Origin: Phlyctochytrium arcticum
Taxonomy: Eukaryota; Chytridiomycota; Chytridiomycetes; Chytridiales; Chytridiaceae
NCBI GenBank assembly: GCA_025602905.1
Contig: JAHLKI010000079.1
Coordinates: forward strand, 1-30,794
Reading direction: 5' to 3'
Length of the DNA: 30,794 nucleotides
The notes under the pieces were generated by a model, which saw only the letters and a program-made list of their open reading frames with translations, was not told where the DNA came from and made no database searches. This document shows positions 19,076 through 27,525 of the stretch, one piece after another. The number at the start of each line of letters is the position of its first letter. Position 1 is the stretch's first letter. The position numbers were made by a program, and so were the translations under genes.

Positions 19076-19314
19076 TGTAACAAGCTGACTGCGCATTCCC
19101 TTGTTAGTTTCAAGACGCGTCGCGCGACGCGTGCTGCGCAGTGTCTGCCGTGTCTTTTCTTTCCTTCATTTTACAAGTATATAGCCTACGGTAGTTTTCC
19201 CCTCCCCCGTAGCTTAACCGACAACCCCCACAGAATAGTACTAGTCAACTGTACTTTACACTGAACAAAGTTATACCTCACCAATGGAACATCGTCCCTG
19301 CTAATCCTGTTATA
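19076..19314 (+). repeat. 3' LTR of outer Ty3 element (239 bp)
   Basis: I find no differences from the 5' LTR at 8063-8301. Preceded by the purine tract AGTAGGGGAG and followed by the duplication CAAAT. Confidence 0.93.
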
Positions 19315-19319
19315 CAAAT
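19315..19319 (+). repeat. Outer Ty3 target-site duplication, right copy (CAAAT)
   Basis: Matches 8058-8062. Removing 8063-19319 restores the MULE transposase frame. Confidence 0.9.
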
Positions 19320-19710
19320 CGACAACCTCGACTGCAATTGCATGTTTTCCCGCCAGTATATGCTCCCGTGTGTCCATCTCTTTCACCAAGACATGTGCGC
19401 GGAGGAGACCACTTTCACCGACGCCGCGTGGGAAAGGTTTATTGGAGATTTTGAAGAATCGGGATTTGAGCTTTATTGGGGCCGAGGAACGGCGCCTGTC
19501 AGGGAAATTGTGGTGACTCCGGCGCAGGTCAAGAAGAACCACCGCAAAACCCGCGTAAAGGCAGCTGTGGAGCAACTTCAAAGCTTCCATTTCAAGCTCG
19601 AGGACCACCTTGAAGCAAACCCCATTTTTGAAGCGATGATGGAACGATTCTTAGCTCAATTAGAAGGCTATACTAGTCAGACTACAACCCAAGTTTGGAA
19701 ATGGCACTAG
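19320..19710 (+). CDS. MULE transposase, C-terminal part with SWIM zinc finger (3' segment)
   Basis: Continues in frame from 8062; the first base completes the split Ile codon. It opens with CNCMFSRQYMLPCVHL, a SWIM finger (CxC...CxH) starting near residue 549 of the joined protein. That is the normal position after the DDE core in MULE transposases. The remainder is a mostly helical, charged tail (VKAAVEQLQSFHFKLEDHL). It ends with TAG at 19708-19710, about 150 bp before the right terminal inverted repeat. Separated from its promoter and catalytic core by 11 kb of retrotransposon, this piece is not expected to be expressed alone. Confidence 0.88.
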
Positions 19711-19863
19711 AAATAGAAGATAGAAGAGCGAATAGATAGTTTAAACTTTTTTGGTTGGCAATATATGTTGTGAACTTGTATTTCGAATTCCTTGGTCTGG
19801 ACGTTGTTACCGAGCTGTCGGTCCGGAGGTGGCTTGGTTGTCTCCCCCCGGCGAGCGATTGGA

Positions 19864-19893
19864 ACCGGATATTACCTCGCCCGAGACGCTCCC
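19864..19893 (-). repeat. MULE terminal inverted repeat, right
   Basis: Reverse complement of 6173-6202 over all 30 bases. Confidence 0.9.
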
Positions 19894-19902
19894 CCGCGTT
19901 GG
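19894..19902 (+). repeat. MULE target-site duplication, right copy (9 bp)
   Basis: CCGCGTTGG, identical to 6164-6172. Confidence 0.85.
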
Positions 19903-20604
19903 GCCTTCAATTGTTGGGCCTGGCGGTCTGGCGGTCGGGCGTCCGCCCTTTGGGCCGTTCCCATGGCTGTGCCTATTTTTTAAAACTGTGCCTTCCTACT
20001 ATGATGGACGGTACTAGTTCTCGCCTTCCAAGGTGCTCTGATGCTTCAGACTGCCAGGCCTGTATATAGAAGTGGGATCTTTTTCAACATATTCTTCACT
20101 CTACTCCATACATTTACACGTACTTGTCAAAGTTAGAGCTTGCCTCGCCTATCTCTGATCTATGGTCATCCATGCAATGGCATTATTCGTTGATGCCACG
20201 TTGTGGTTCGTTCGAGATGTGCGTTCGAGATGTGATGATGATGATAAATAGTTTTTCGAGATAAACAACGGAAAAGACGATCACAACAGAAGAGACGAAA
20301 AACTATACTAAAAAAAGGAAGGAGAAGAATATGATAGAACAAACACTAGACTAACTAAGCTAAGGCGAGGATGAAGACGAGAGAAAACAGAGGAAAACGA
20401 ACAGAGAAAAACGAACAAAGTACGCCAAACAATACGCTGCATGACAAATTGACAAATGTGTGCGCTGATGTGTGCGCTGATGTGCGCGAGAGAAAGAAAG
20501 GTAGAAAGAAGGACAAAAGGTGAAAAATGATGCACGATACTATGACCACGGGAAGAGTTAGAAATCCGCCGAGAATTGACATCCAGAAACATCCGCTTAC
20601 CGTA
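19903..20604. other. Right flank of the MULE, no supported gene; possible TATA at 20061
   Basis: Continues the sequence left of 6164. A GTATATAGA motif near 20061 is followed by a C/T-rich leader-like stretch, but no long open frame starts behind it. Short tandem units (TGTGCGCTGATG, near 20458-20485) and an A/G-rich stretch complete the interval. It may contain the 3' end of the Crypton. Confidence 0.4.
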
Positions 20605-21165
20605 TCACTCTGTTTGAGAAAGGCCTTCGATAAACTTGTGGAGGGTAATGTGTGGGACGCGCACACTTCCAGATTCAGTGAACATTCTGCTCCTATCCAT
20701 TTCTTTGGCAATACTCTCCGTGGACACACCCCTCTCGAGACTCAGCTTTTCAATTGCCGCATATAGGGGTCGCCGAAAGTTAAAAAACTTTCTGTCTGCG
20801 TTCGATGCTCGCCACGTGGCACCGTACTTGTTCTCCATGAACCGCACCGAGACCTGACCATTGCGACCCTGGTCGTACTCTTTCCAGGTGTCCTCCACGG
20901 TAGTCAAACTTCATTCCATGGTGCATGGTGGGCGGGGGGCGGTTAAGGATGATGATGCGGCTGAAGAGGAAGATGTCGGGGTGGTCTGGGCAGCAGTAGC
21001 AACAGCGCCCGCTTCGAATTCATTCAGAGCATTGCGCATCGCGCCTACAATTACCTGTTGAGTCCGGGCGGCCGCCTCGGAAGCTGCTTGAGCACTTGAA
21101 GACGCAGTGCGAGCCTCCTGCTCAATCTGCCCAATACGGTCGAGTGTCGAACTTTGGCTTTGCAT

Positions 21166-21236
21166 CTGAAACGCATCCCGAGACAGCGATGAGAATTCAT
21201 GTAACCCAATATCGCAAGAACAAAGAGCTGACATAC
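21166..21236 (-). other. Crypton intron 3 (71 nt, phase 0)
   Basis: Donor GTATGT at 21236-21231, acceptor TTTCAG ending at 21166. Joins the coiled coil (MYTQDR) to MQSQSSTLDRIG in frame. Confidence 0.7.
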
Positions 21237-21521
21237 CCGATCTTGTGTATACATGTCATGCATCAGACGCAGCTGAGCTCGCATGCTGGCCTGTTGCGCT
21301 TCAAGTAATGCAATTTGGGCAGCCATGGCCTGCTCCATCTTTTCCATCCGTTTCTGCATATCTAACACTCCTGCATTGATGCAGTCCCGGGTACTGGTGG
21401 CACTCACGGAGATGGCCGTTGCTACTTCGGGCACGACGTGCATGAACGTGGCAATTGTAGGGTCGGGAGCAGACAAACACGATGCTCGCAAACGTTCTGC
21501 ATATTCCTTGAATTCATTCGA

Positions 21522-21584
21522 CTAGGTACACGAAGGTGAGTTAATCAGTCAGGTTCGACCTGCCCAAAACCTGACCACACATAC
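21522..21584 (-). other. Crypton intron 2 (63 nt, phase 0)
   Basis: Donor GTATGT at 21584-21579, branch-like CTGAC and TTAAC, acceptor CCTAG ending at 21522. Joins the recombinase exon to the coiled-coil exon in frame. Confidence 0.75.
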
Positions 21585-22048
21585 CTGGAAAATTGGATGG
21601 GTCCAGATGCGATGGTCGGGACAGGTGGGTTGGAGGAATACGGCGTCTTGGAGGAGGACAACGCGTAGTTCCAGTAAAAGCTTACAGAACTTTTCGGCGG
21701 CAATATGCCCGGGCTCAAGTAAGGGAAGCTGGGTAGCGGCAAATGGGAAGATCTGCTCGACTAGACTCTCGGGAGGAGGGAGTGCGGCGCGTGGCAAGTA
21801 GTAACCCCGGCCCTTGGTTGGCCAACTCCCAAGAGCACGCATGGCTTGACGGGGAAGGTCGATGGTGTAGTGGGCATTCTTGACACCCGTACTCCAGCCG
21901 GCGGCACGCGTTAATTGATCAGCGTCGACATCTGCGAGCTCAGCTTCTTGTGCGCTTACTTTACGCATGAGATGGGTGACTTTGGCCGATCGGATGCCAC
22001 AGTGATTGAGAGCGGCCTTACTATCTTGTGATGTTGATCGTAGTCGAT

Positions 22049-22124
22049 CTGTATCGGCTTTCCTATTAAGAACGAGCATCGGTATAGGTTCACAAAGAAA
22101 TTTAACCCAGGATGTGCCTCGTAC
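22049..22124 (-). other. Crypton intron 1 (76 nt, phase 1)
   Basis: Donor GTACGA at 22124-22119, branch-like CTTAAT about 20 nt before the acceptor ATACAG ending at 22049. It joins DAK to DRLRSTSQ in frame. Confidence 0.55.
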
Positions 22125-22223
22125 CTTTGGCATCAACTCGGCGGTACCCTGGCGCAGGTTGAAAGAAATATATGTCATACCAGTCTTCGCGGCGTAAAGT
22201 GTTTGGCATCGGGTTAGGGCTAC

Positions 22224-22361
22224 ACTACTGCCCTCTGCACAGAACCGATGTTTTCACGCCGCCCACGCGCTGCTTTTTGATATCTGTGCCACTGACATAA
22301 GCCACCTGCGGGGCGCCTGCAGTTGTTGACTGACTGACCGACCAAATTTCAAGAAACAACC
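22224..22361 (+). promoter_or_regulatory. Upstream block of CRN gene 1, shared with CRN gene 2
   Basis: From about 22228 to 22342 this matches, in inverted orientation, the region upstream of CRN gene 2 (about 29498-29615). Shared strings include CTGCCCTCTG, GATGTTTTCACGCC, TTGATATCTGTGCCACTGAC and CCACCTGCGGGGCGCCTGC. The last bases before the ATG (GAAACAACCATGGCGAC) are also shared. The block starts abruptly at the Crypton junction. Promoter function is inferred from position and conservation. Confidence 0.65.
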
Positions 22362-24212
22362 ATGGCGACATTCTGGTACCAACTAGTCCATGCAAGCGGA
22401 GACTCGTATACCACCCCAGACAAAGTCTCGCTTCCAAGCGCCAACAGCGACGTTGCGGACCTGCGAAAGGAAGTGAAGAAGGAGTGGGGAGAGGCCCCTC
22501 CTCTGAAGGAGGTTGCGGCTGGAAGTCTCCTCGTCTACGCCAACGTAGAAGCACTCAAGGCCGACAAAGACGAACCCAAACCCAAGCACTGGTTGAAAGC
22601 GGGGAAAACGCTTGAATCGGTACTGGAAAAAGCAAAAGACCACTCGGATGAGAACCCGCTGCTGATTGTGGTGCCGGATCGAGTTCAGGCGACAACGAGT
22701 GGTACAACAGTTGGTAAGGGAGCGATTCGATTGGATGTTACAATTCACCATTTTCTAACTTTCGCTTCTGCTTGAATGGCCCCAGACGAAATCAGTGACT
22801 TGACAGCCCGACTGACGTCATTTGCAAACGCTCAGTTGGTTGAAGGATGTATTCAATCTGAAGACCACAACCTGCTCCCATACCCTCGAGTCCCTATCAA
22901 AAAACTTTACGTCAGGGAGTGCTACCCGAAGGTTTTTGATTTGCTCTTGGAATCCATTGGTTCAGACCCGCGGAATTTTGCAATATCTGGGACACCCGGC
23001 ATCGGAAAGTCACTATTCTTTATCTACATCTTGTACCGCTTGATGAATGGCCCTTTCCCGATAAATCTGGGTTACAAACCGAAGCGGATCGTTTATCAAA
23101 TGTCCTCCTTGAACGCGCCTACCACGTACTTTTGCTTCGACTTGCAGCAACTACGCGTTTACAACATTGAGCAGCATGATGTGAAATTGTTGGTTTGGAA
23201 ACCAGATACATTCTACGTTGCTGATGGACCGCTCGGGCCGGCCGGCTCGAATTGTGTTACGTTGCACATTTCATCCCCCCGTGCTGCCGCGATCAGGGAT
23301 TACGTGAAGCAGACGGGGGCCAAGGAATGGTACTTGCCGATTTGGACTCTGGACGAGTTACAGACTTGTCAGCGCCACTGCTATCCGGAAGTGCCCATTG
23401 AATCGGTTCAAGAAAATTATTGCATCTGTGGTGGAGTTGCCCGCTTTATATTTGTCACAATTTCTGTTGATGACGTTAAAGGGAAAATAAACACTGCTTT
23501 GAATGACTCTGATGCTGTTGGCGGGGTCAGATTTATCGGGCAGACAACAAGTGTCTTCCCAGTGACACATTTGCTTATGCACATACTGGTGGGAAAGGAA
23601 GAGGATGGGAATGCTTACAAGTTTGCCGACTATCAGGTGGCGTCAAAGTATATTGGGGACCAATTGTGGATATATCATTCTGCTCAAATGCTTACCAATC
23701 TGCGGATTATGTTCGGCGGTAGCCCCAACGAGATTTCAAGACATTTGTTTGAGATATATGGACATAGGGTATTTTCTGTTGGAGGGCGAACTCTCAAATG
23801 CAGACGCTTGGAAAGTGGTACCGAAAGTGGTCCCGAATCCGAATTTTTGTTGGATGCTTTGCAAGGCGAACGAACCACGTTTGGAACACTTACCATCCCT
23901 ACTAAAGACAACCTTGAGGGCAAATACTACGAACCAACAGACGACGATAATTTTCCGGCAATTGATTCCCTCAGTGCTCAGGGAATGTTCCAATTCACAG
24001 TAGCAGCCGAGCATCCAATTCGCAGGGTTCAAATTTTACAAAAATTGTGCAACTTGTACGGTGACAGTACACCGAAACTGTACTTCGTTGTTCCTCCCCA
24101 TCGGTTTGCTGCCTTCAAGAAGAAACAGCCTTTCAAAGCAAAAAAGGGCAATGATGATGTGAACGAAATCCCTGGATTGGAGCAATATGTTTTGGAACTC
24201 CCTGTCCAATAG
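22362..24212 (+). CDS. Crinkler-type (CRN) effector gene 1: ubiquitin-like header plus P-loop NTPase/REase-like module
   Basis: Exon 1 (22362-22713) and exon 2 (22786-24212) are separated by a 72-nt intron; the product is 592 aa. Residues 1-117 are a CRN header. It starts MATFWYQL, has the LLVYANVEAL stretch of the ubiquitin-like fold, and ends with LLIVVPDR in the place of the family's HVLVVVP. Exon 2 carries a Walker A (GTPGIGKS, about 186-193), a Walker B-like FYVADGP (Asp about 264), and a C-terminal part with FPAIDSL, FQFTVAAEHPI and LYFVVPPHRF. These match the REase-like end of CRN/RHS-type proteins. CRN proteins are host-targeted effectors in oomycetes and chytrids and, in the transposon-derived view, NTPase-nuclease modules. 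No secretion signal is visible. The reading frame is intact. Confidence 0.85.
22714..22785 (+). other. Intron in CRN gene 1 (72 nt, phase 1)
   Basis: Donor GTAAGG at 22714, branch site CTAAC at 22755-22759, acceptor CCCAG ending at 22785. It contains an in-frame stop (22773-22775), so splicing is required to join header and effector. Confidence 0.88.
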
Positions 24213-24426
24213 TAAGCCTGTCGTTATATTTTCTGCAAGTTTGTTTCATTAGAAGAAGGATGTATTTGCTCAGTGGGATACGGGAAAATGAAAGGTGCTC
24301 TCGGTTAATTCGTTCCCGTACTCGACAAGTCCGTCGCAAATAAGGAATGTTCGTATTTTTTGTTGATGAAAATGTAGCAAGTGAGGCTCTTGTGTGGGAA
24401 ACTTGCGGGTGGCGGCTGTGGCAGTC

Positions 24427-24497
24427 TGAAAACATCTGAGACATCAGTTCTGTACAGAGGGCAGTACTAGAGGCAGCACTAGAACCAGTACAGTGCG
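24427..24497 (-). repeat. Detached copy of the CRN upstream block, inverted relative to CRN gene 1's own
   Basis: The segment CTGTACAGAGGGCAGTACTAG with its flanks (24449-24495) recurs at 29594-29641 upstream of CRN gene 2. In reverse orientation it aligns with 22224-22256, apart from a 9-10 bp insertion. CRN gene 1 is thereby flanked by inverted copies. No CRN header follows this copy. Confidence 0.75.
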
Positions 24498-25074
24498 TTG
24501 ATATTTTTCTGAATCTTAATCCGGAACCTCAATTTTTCTCATGTACGATTCTGGAATCAGTGACTGTTGAATTGTATCTAAAAAGGTGAAAGGGCAGGTC
24601 AACTTTCAATTCCGTACGTATGGGATACTAGCCCAACTTTCCTCTGACTGCAAGAATGGATCTTAGAGTGGCGGTCGCAACAAATTCCGTATGCTTCATT
24701 GGACCGAAGAAATCGGTCAACGCTCACTCAGGCTGAAAAGACAAGCGATTGCTGAAATATGAAGCCTGTAATTTTGCGGGTTTGAATGAGAAAGTCTATG
24801 AAGTCTCTGGAGAATCTAGGGACACTAGAGACATGAAGAGACCATCATCCTTATTCGATTAAAATTCGTATTTATGGAACAAACTGGAAATTCAGACGAA
24901 AAAACTGCGGGTGTAATTTAGCGGGTTCTCAAAAGTTGGAAGAAATGCCGTTTTAGGTCGATGAACGCCAGTTTTTGCCACGTTTTACACTTGTTTTTGC
25001 ATGGTTTGCGTTTCATCGATAGAAATGGAGTGTAAAAAGCCTATAAACACCCGTTCTTCGTACTTGGCCACTTC
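24498..25074. other. Intergenic stretch with dispersed A/T-rich repeat, no gene seen
   Basis: No supported open frame. Strings around 24900-25060 (GCGGGTGTAATTTAGCGGGT, CATCGATAGAAATGGAGTGT) resemble degenerate versions of sequences at 26140-26350 and 27240-27390. 24340-24420 is an inverted relative of 26290-26350 (CCTCACTTG, TACATTTTCATCAAC). Confidence 0.45.
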
Positions 25075-25443
25075 CACATGATTGACGGATTCACAAAAAA
25101 GGGATACGCACAACCACTTAGAGGCGAAAGCGAAGAAGAAGTAACGGAAGCATTGAAGAAGTGTTTACAAAAGGCTGATGCAGAAGGTAAAAAAGTGTCA
25201 AGTATGCAAACAGATCGAGGCGCACATTTCCAACAAATCTTTAAACAAGAACTCGAAGATCGCGGGGTGAAAGCATTTCTACAGTCAAGCGGCAAGACCA
25301 CAATCAAATGCCTTTGTCGAGCGCCGTGGAGGTGATATAAAAAGACAATTATACCAAATCATGGAGACAAAAAATGGGTGAATTATTTGCAAACCGTTGT
25401 CGACAACATCAATTCCGTGAAATCTTTGTCAACCGGATTCTCC
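25075..25443 (+). pseudogene. rve-type integrase fragment, copy 1
   Basis: Begins MIDGFTKKGYAQPLRG, where the Asp is the likely first catalytic residue, then MQTDRGAHFQQIF with the second Asp. A frameshift near 25283 separates this from the third motif, in which NAFVERRGGDIKRQL supplies the Glu. A second small deletion near 25365 shifts the frame again before WVNYLQTVVDNINSVKS. The sequence then stops short and joins a Harbinger fragment at about 25444. The same family occurs at 30016. Features fit Polinton/Ginger-type or LTR integrases; the exact family is unclear. Confidence 0.7.
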
Positions 25444-25445
25444 TT

Positions 25446-25909
25446 TGGAATGCCCGGGATCAACTACGACATCACGGTGTTGGAGAATTCCCACCTTTTC
25501 CACGAGTTCCTTCACGATCGTGTGCATGATGTGCAGTTTTATGTGGAGGACACTCTCTTCACCACTCGTAAGTGGAAATGTCTCCATCATCCCATTGGGA
25601 CTTGATTAACACTATGTAGCGTATTACTTGGTAGACTGAATTTACCCCCCTTGGCCTACCTTGATTTCCACCGTCACCCGACCCGTTGATGAAGACCTGA
25701 AACTATTTGCGAAGCATCAAGAAGCGGCCCGGAAAGATATTGAACGGGCCTTTGGCGTTTTGCGAATACGATGGAATATCCTCCGGCAGCCTTCCCAATT
25801 TTGGGACACGGAAACCATGGCCTTAGTCATCAAAGCAGGCGTCATTCTTCATAACATGATCATCAAGCATGAAGGGGAGAGGAGTAGTATAGGTTGGCGG
25901 AAACTGTAA
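25446..25909 (+). pseudogene. PIF/Harbinger transposase, C-terminal half, with intron and one in-frame stop
   Basis: Starts within the conserved GMPGINYDITVLENS segment (family G-S-xx-D-xx-VL-x-S). It continues to a 52-nt intron (25568-25619), then YYLVD-stop-IYPPWPTL. In Harbinger proteins a Gly normally stands where the TGA (25637-25639) is. The following QEAARKDIERAFGVLRIRW and FWDTETMALVIKAGVILHNMII are hallmark C-terminal motifs with the last catalytic acidic residues. The N-terminal half is absent; the left end abuts an integrase fragment. A decayed, non-functional copy. Confidence 0.85.
25568..25619 (+). other. Intron in Harbinger fragment (52 nt, phase 1)
   Basis: Donor GTAAGT at 25568, branch-like TTGATTAAC at 25602-25610, acceptor ATGTAG ending 25619. 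Joining gives TTP-YYLVD in frame with the conserved motif, which supports the call. Confidence 0.8.
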
Positions 25910-26786
25910 CCGCATTTGACCACATTCACTTTCCTCCCTCGAATCTGATGTCATGCCTGCGCCACTTTATGTAATCTTGGAGTCCGATAGAGTGGCATGA
26001 CTGCGCGTCAATTGGAGAGACCTCTTCAGCGATGTGTGAAAACAGAGAGCGATGGAGAGCCGTACTCCATGATTTCCGTTTTTTCCAATTTCAAATGTTT
26101 TTGATTTCATCGAGACAACTCAAGAAAAAAGGGTTATTCTAATTTTGCCAAAATGGAATGTGTGAAAAACACCCGTTTTCACCCTGTTCATGTCGATAAA
26201 CCATCAAAATGGTGAAAAACATTCGAAAACCGTCAATTGGAATGACTTTAGCGACTTAAAACGGCACTTTTGCAACTTTACGCTTCACTGGTGAATGCTA
26301 CCCGCAATTTTCCCACACACGCGCCTCACTTGTTACATTTTCATCAACCAAATTTACAAACAATCTTCAATTGCTACAGACTAATCGAGTACGACAACGT
26401 TACAAGTGATGCACTACATGAATCTTTGGTCAAAAGTACACCCGCAGTTTCTTCACTTTTCGACCTCACTTGCTACATACTTTCCACTTTCTGCTTCTTT
26501 CAACAATTTGTCTCCATAGCCTCCGGAGGGTAACCAGAGGGAACACTGATATTCAAGAGAGTAGCGAGAGTAGACCGCTGTGGTAAAGTCGTTCAAACTG
26601 TTCTACCGCGGATTCATCGAATACGAAATCTTCGATTGGCTTGGAAAAGGTCAATGATGCATACACAATACTCGGTCTTCTCTGGCCCACTCCTCTCAAG
26701 ATTCCAACGTAGGAACGACTATTTTCAGTTTCTCCGATCTAGTCGCCGAATCTACGGTCCTCCAATAAACTCCGTAACTGACTGTT

Positions 26787-26821
26787 TGTAGTTGTATATT
26801 GAAAGAATATGTACAATGGTC
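26787..26821 (+). repeat. 35-bp direct repeat, copy 1
   Basis: TGTAGTTGTATATTGAAAGA and the 15 bases after it recur exactly at 27395-27429, 608 bp downstream. Confidence 0.85.
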
Positions 26822-27394
26822 CTAACCCGGGACTGTTGCGACATGAACAAGTTGAGTGGGATTAGATCCGCAGGTTTTTCACTTTTTGTTGTGGTTTGTT
26901 ACATATGTACACTCTTCTCAACTCCTTCTACACTACTCTCCATACCCTCCAAAGGCTACAGAGGCTCTCGTAGGTTATCACACTTCTCCATCTACATCAT
27001 TGCACCGCCACTTTATATAATCGTCGAGTCCGCTGGGTCCGATGGAGTCTATCGGTGTCTTCCAACCAATGTGAAGCATGAATTGCCATCAAGTCCCATC
27101 AAGTGACACACTTTTTACACCCTTTCCAACTTTTACAGCAACTCACTACATGGTATGGAGGGTTTTATACAGTCAAGAATGAAGAACTCAGTTCATTTCC
27201 GAGTGTTATGTAGAGACGCTCTCCATGGCGGAAAAGGTTTTCAGAAATTTTCAATATTGAAATCATGCCAAGTGAAAAACGGTCATTCTAAATGTAACAA
27301 AATGGAAAGTGTGAAATACACTCGTTTTTGGTGTGTTTACGCCTGATTTATATCGATAAAACGTTGAAATGGCTGAAAACGTGGGAAAACTGTA

Positions 27395-27429
27395 TGTAGT
27401 TGTATATTGAAAGAATATGTACAATGGTC
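27395..27429 (+). repeat. 35-bp direct repeat, copy 2
   Basis: Exact copy of 26787-26821; ends about 100 bp before the 3' end of CRN gene 2. Confidence 0.85.
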
Positions 27430-27525
27430 TGTACTCGACTAAACTCCGCTAAATTCAAAAAGAAATGAGGCGCAAGCCATGTTTCCAACTCCGACTAGAA
27501 ATGCATCCGAAACTAAACCCAACTC

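Larger units (their letters stand above)
8063..19314 (+). mobile_element. Outer Ty3/gypsy chromovirus, 4,293 bp once the inner insertion is removed
   Basis: It is bounded by 239-bp LTRs that I read as identical and by the 5-bp duplication CAAAT. Order: LTR, primer-binding site, minisatellite leader, short gag, RT-RNase H-integrase-chromodomain, polypurine tract (AGTAGGGGAG), LTR. The gag zinc knuckle and the protease are absent. The element sits in the MULE transposase between the catalytic core and the SWIM finger, and is itself interrupted by the inner Ty3 element at 10926. Identical LTRs mean a recent insertion. Confidence 0.92.
6173..19893 (+). mobile_element. MULE (Mutator-like) DNA transposon with two nested Ty3 retrotransposons
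   Basis: The ends are perfect 30-bp terminal inverted repeats (6173-6202 and 19864-19893, beginning GGGAGCGTCTCGGGCGAGG), flanked by the 9-bp duplication CCGCGTTGG. Subtracting the Ty3 insertion (8063-19314 plus its 5-bp duplication) leaves a compact element of 2,464 bp with one spliced transposase gene filling most of it. The transposase frame is otherwise continuous, so the MULE was probably intact when the Ty3 element landed in it. Confidence 0.9.
20605..22223 (-). pseudogene. Crypton (CryptonF-like) tyrosine recombinase with GCR1_C DNA-binding domain, 5' truncated
   Basis: Read on the minus strand as exons 22223-22125, 22048-21585, 21521-21237 and 21165-20605; each join keeps frame. The first exon (RREDWYDIYF) and second (HCGIRSAKVTHLMRK) carry the end of the recombinase core. 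The HxxR motif is THLMR, followed by RAAGW and the catalytic Tyr in NAHYTIDLPR; GYYLPRA and IFPFA are typical Crypton follow-ups. Exon 3 is a coiled coil (DMQKRMEKMEQAMAAQIALLEAQQ). Exon 4 has an Ala/Ser linker and a GCR1_C-type domain (TVEDTWKEYDQGRNG, ENKYGATWR). The N-terminal recombinase half with the first catalytic Arg is missing: the frame stops at the junction with the CRN upstream block. A TGA at 20913-20911 interrupts exon 4 in frame. Likely inactive. Confidence 0.82.
25910..27525. other. 1.6-kb gene-poor stretch with dispersed repeats
   Basis: No convincing gene. Contains degenerate repeats (GTGTGAAAAACACCCGTTTT near 26160, a relative near 27312), C/T-rich stretches with CCTCACTTGTTACA and relatives, and a 35-bp direct repeat at 26787 and 27395. 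Confidence 0.5.

Noticed and set aside
21551..21565. Possible tRNA B box (GGTTCGACCTG)
   Set aside because: No matching A box or cloverleaf, and it lies within a Crypton intron.
2723..25639. Reassigned TGA codon in this organism
   Set aside because: The long intact frames (inner gag and pol, outer pol, MULE, CRN gene 1; over 3,500 codons) contain no in-frame TGA, and TGA ends the outer pol and the Crypton frame at natural positions.
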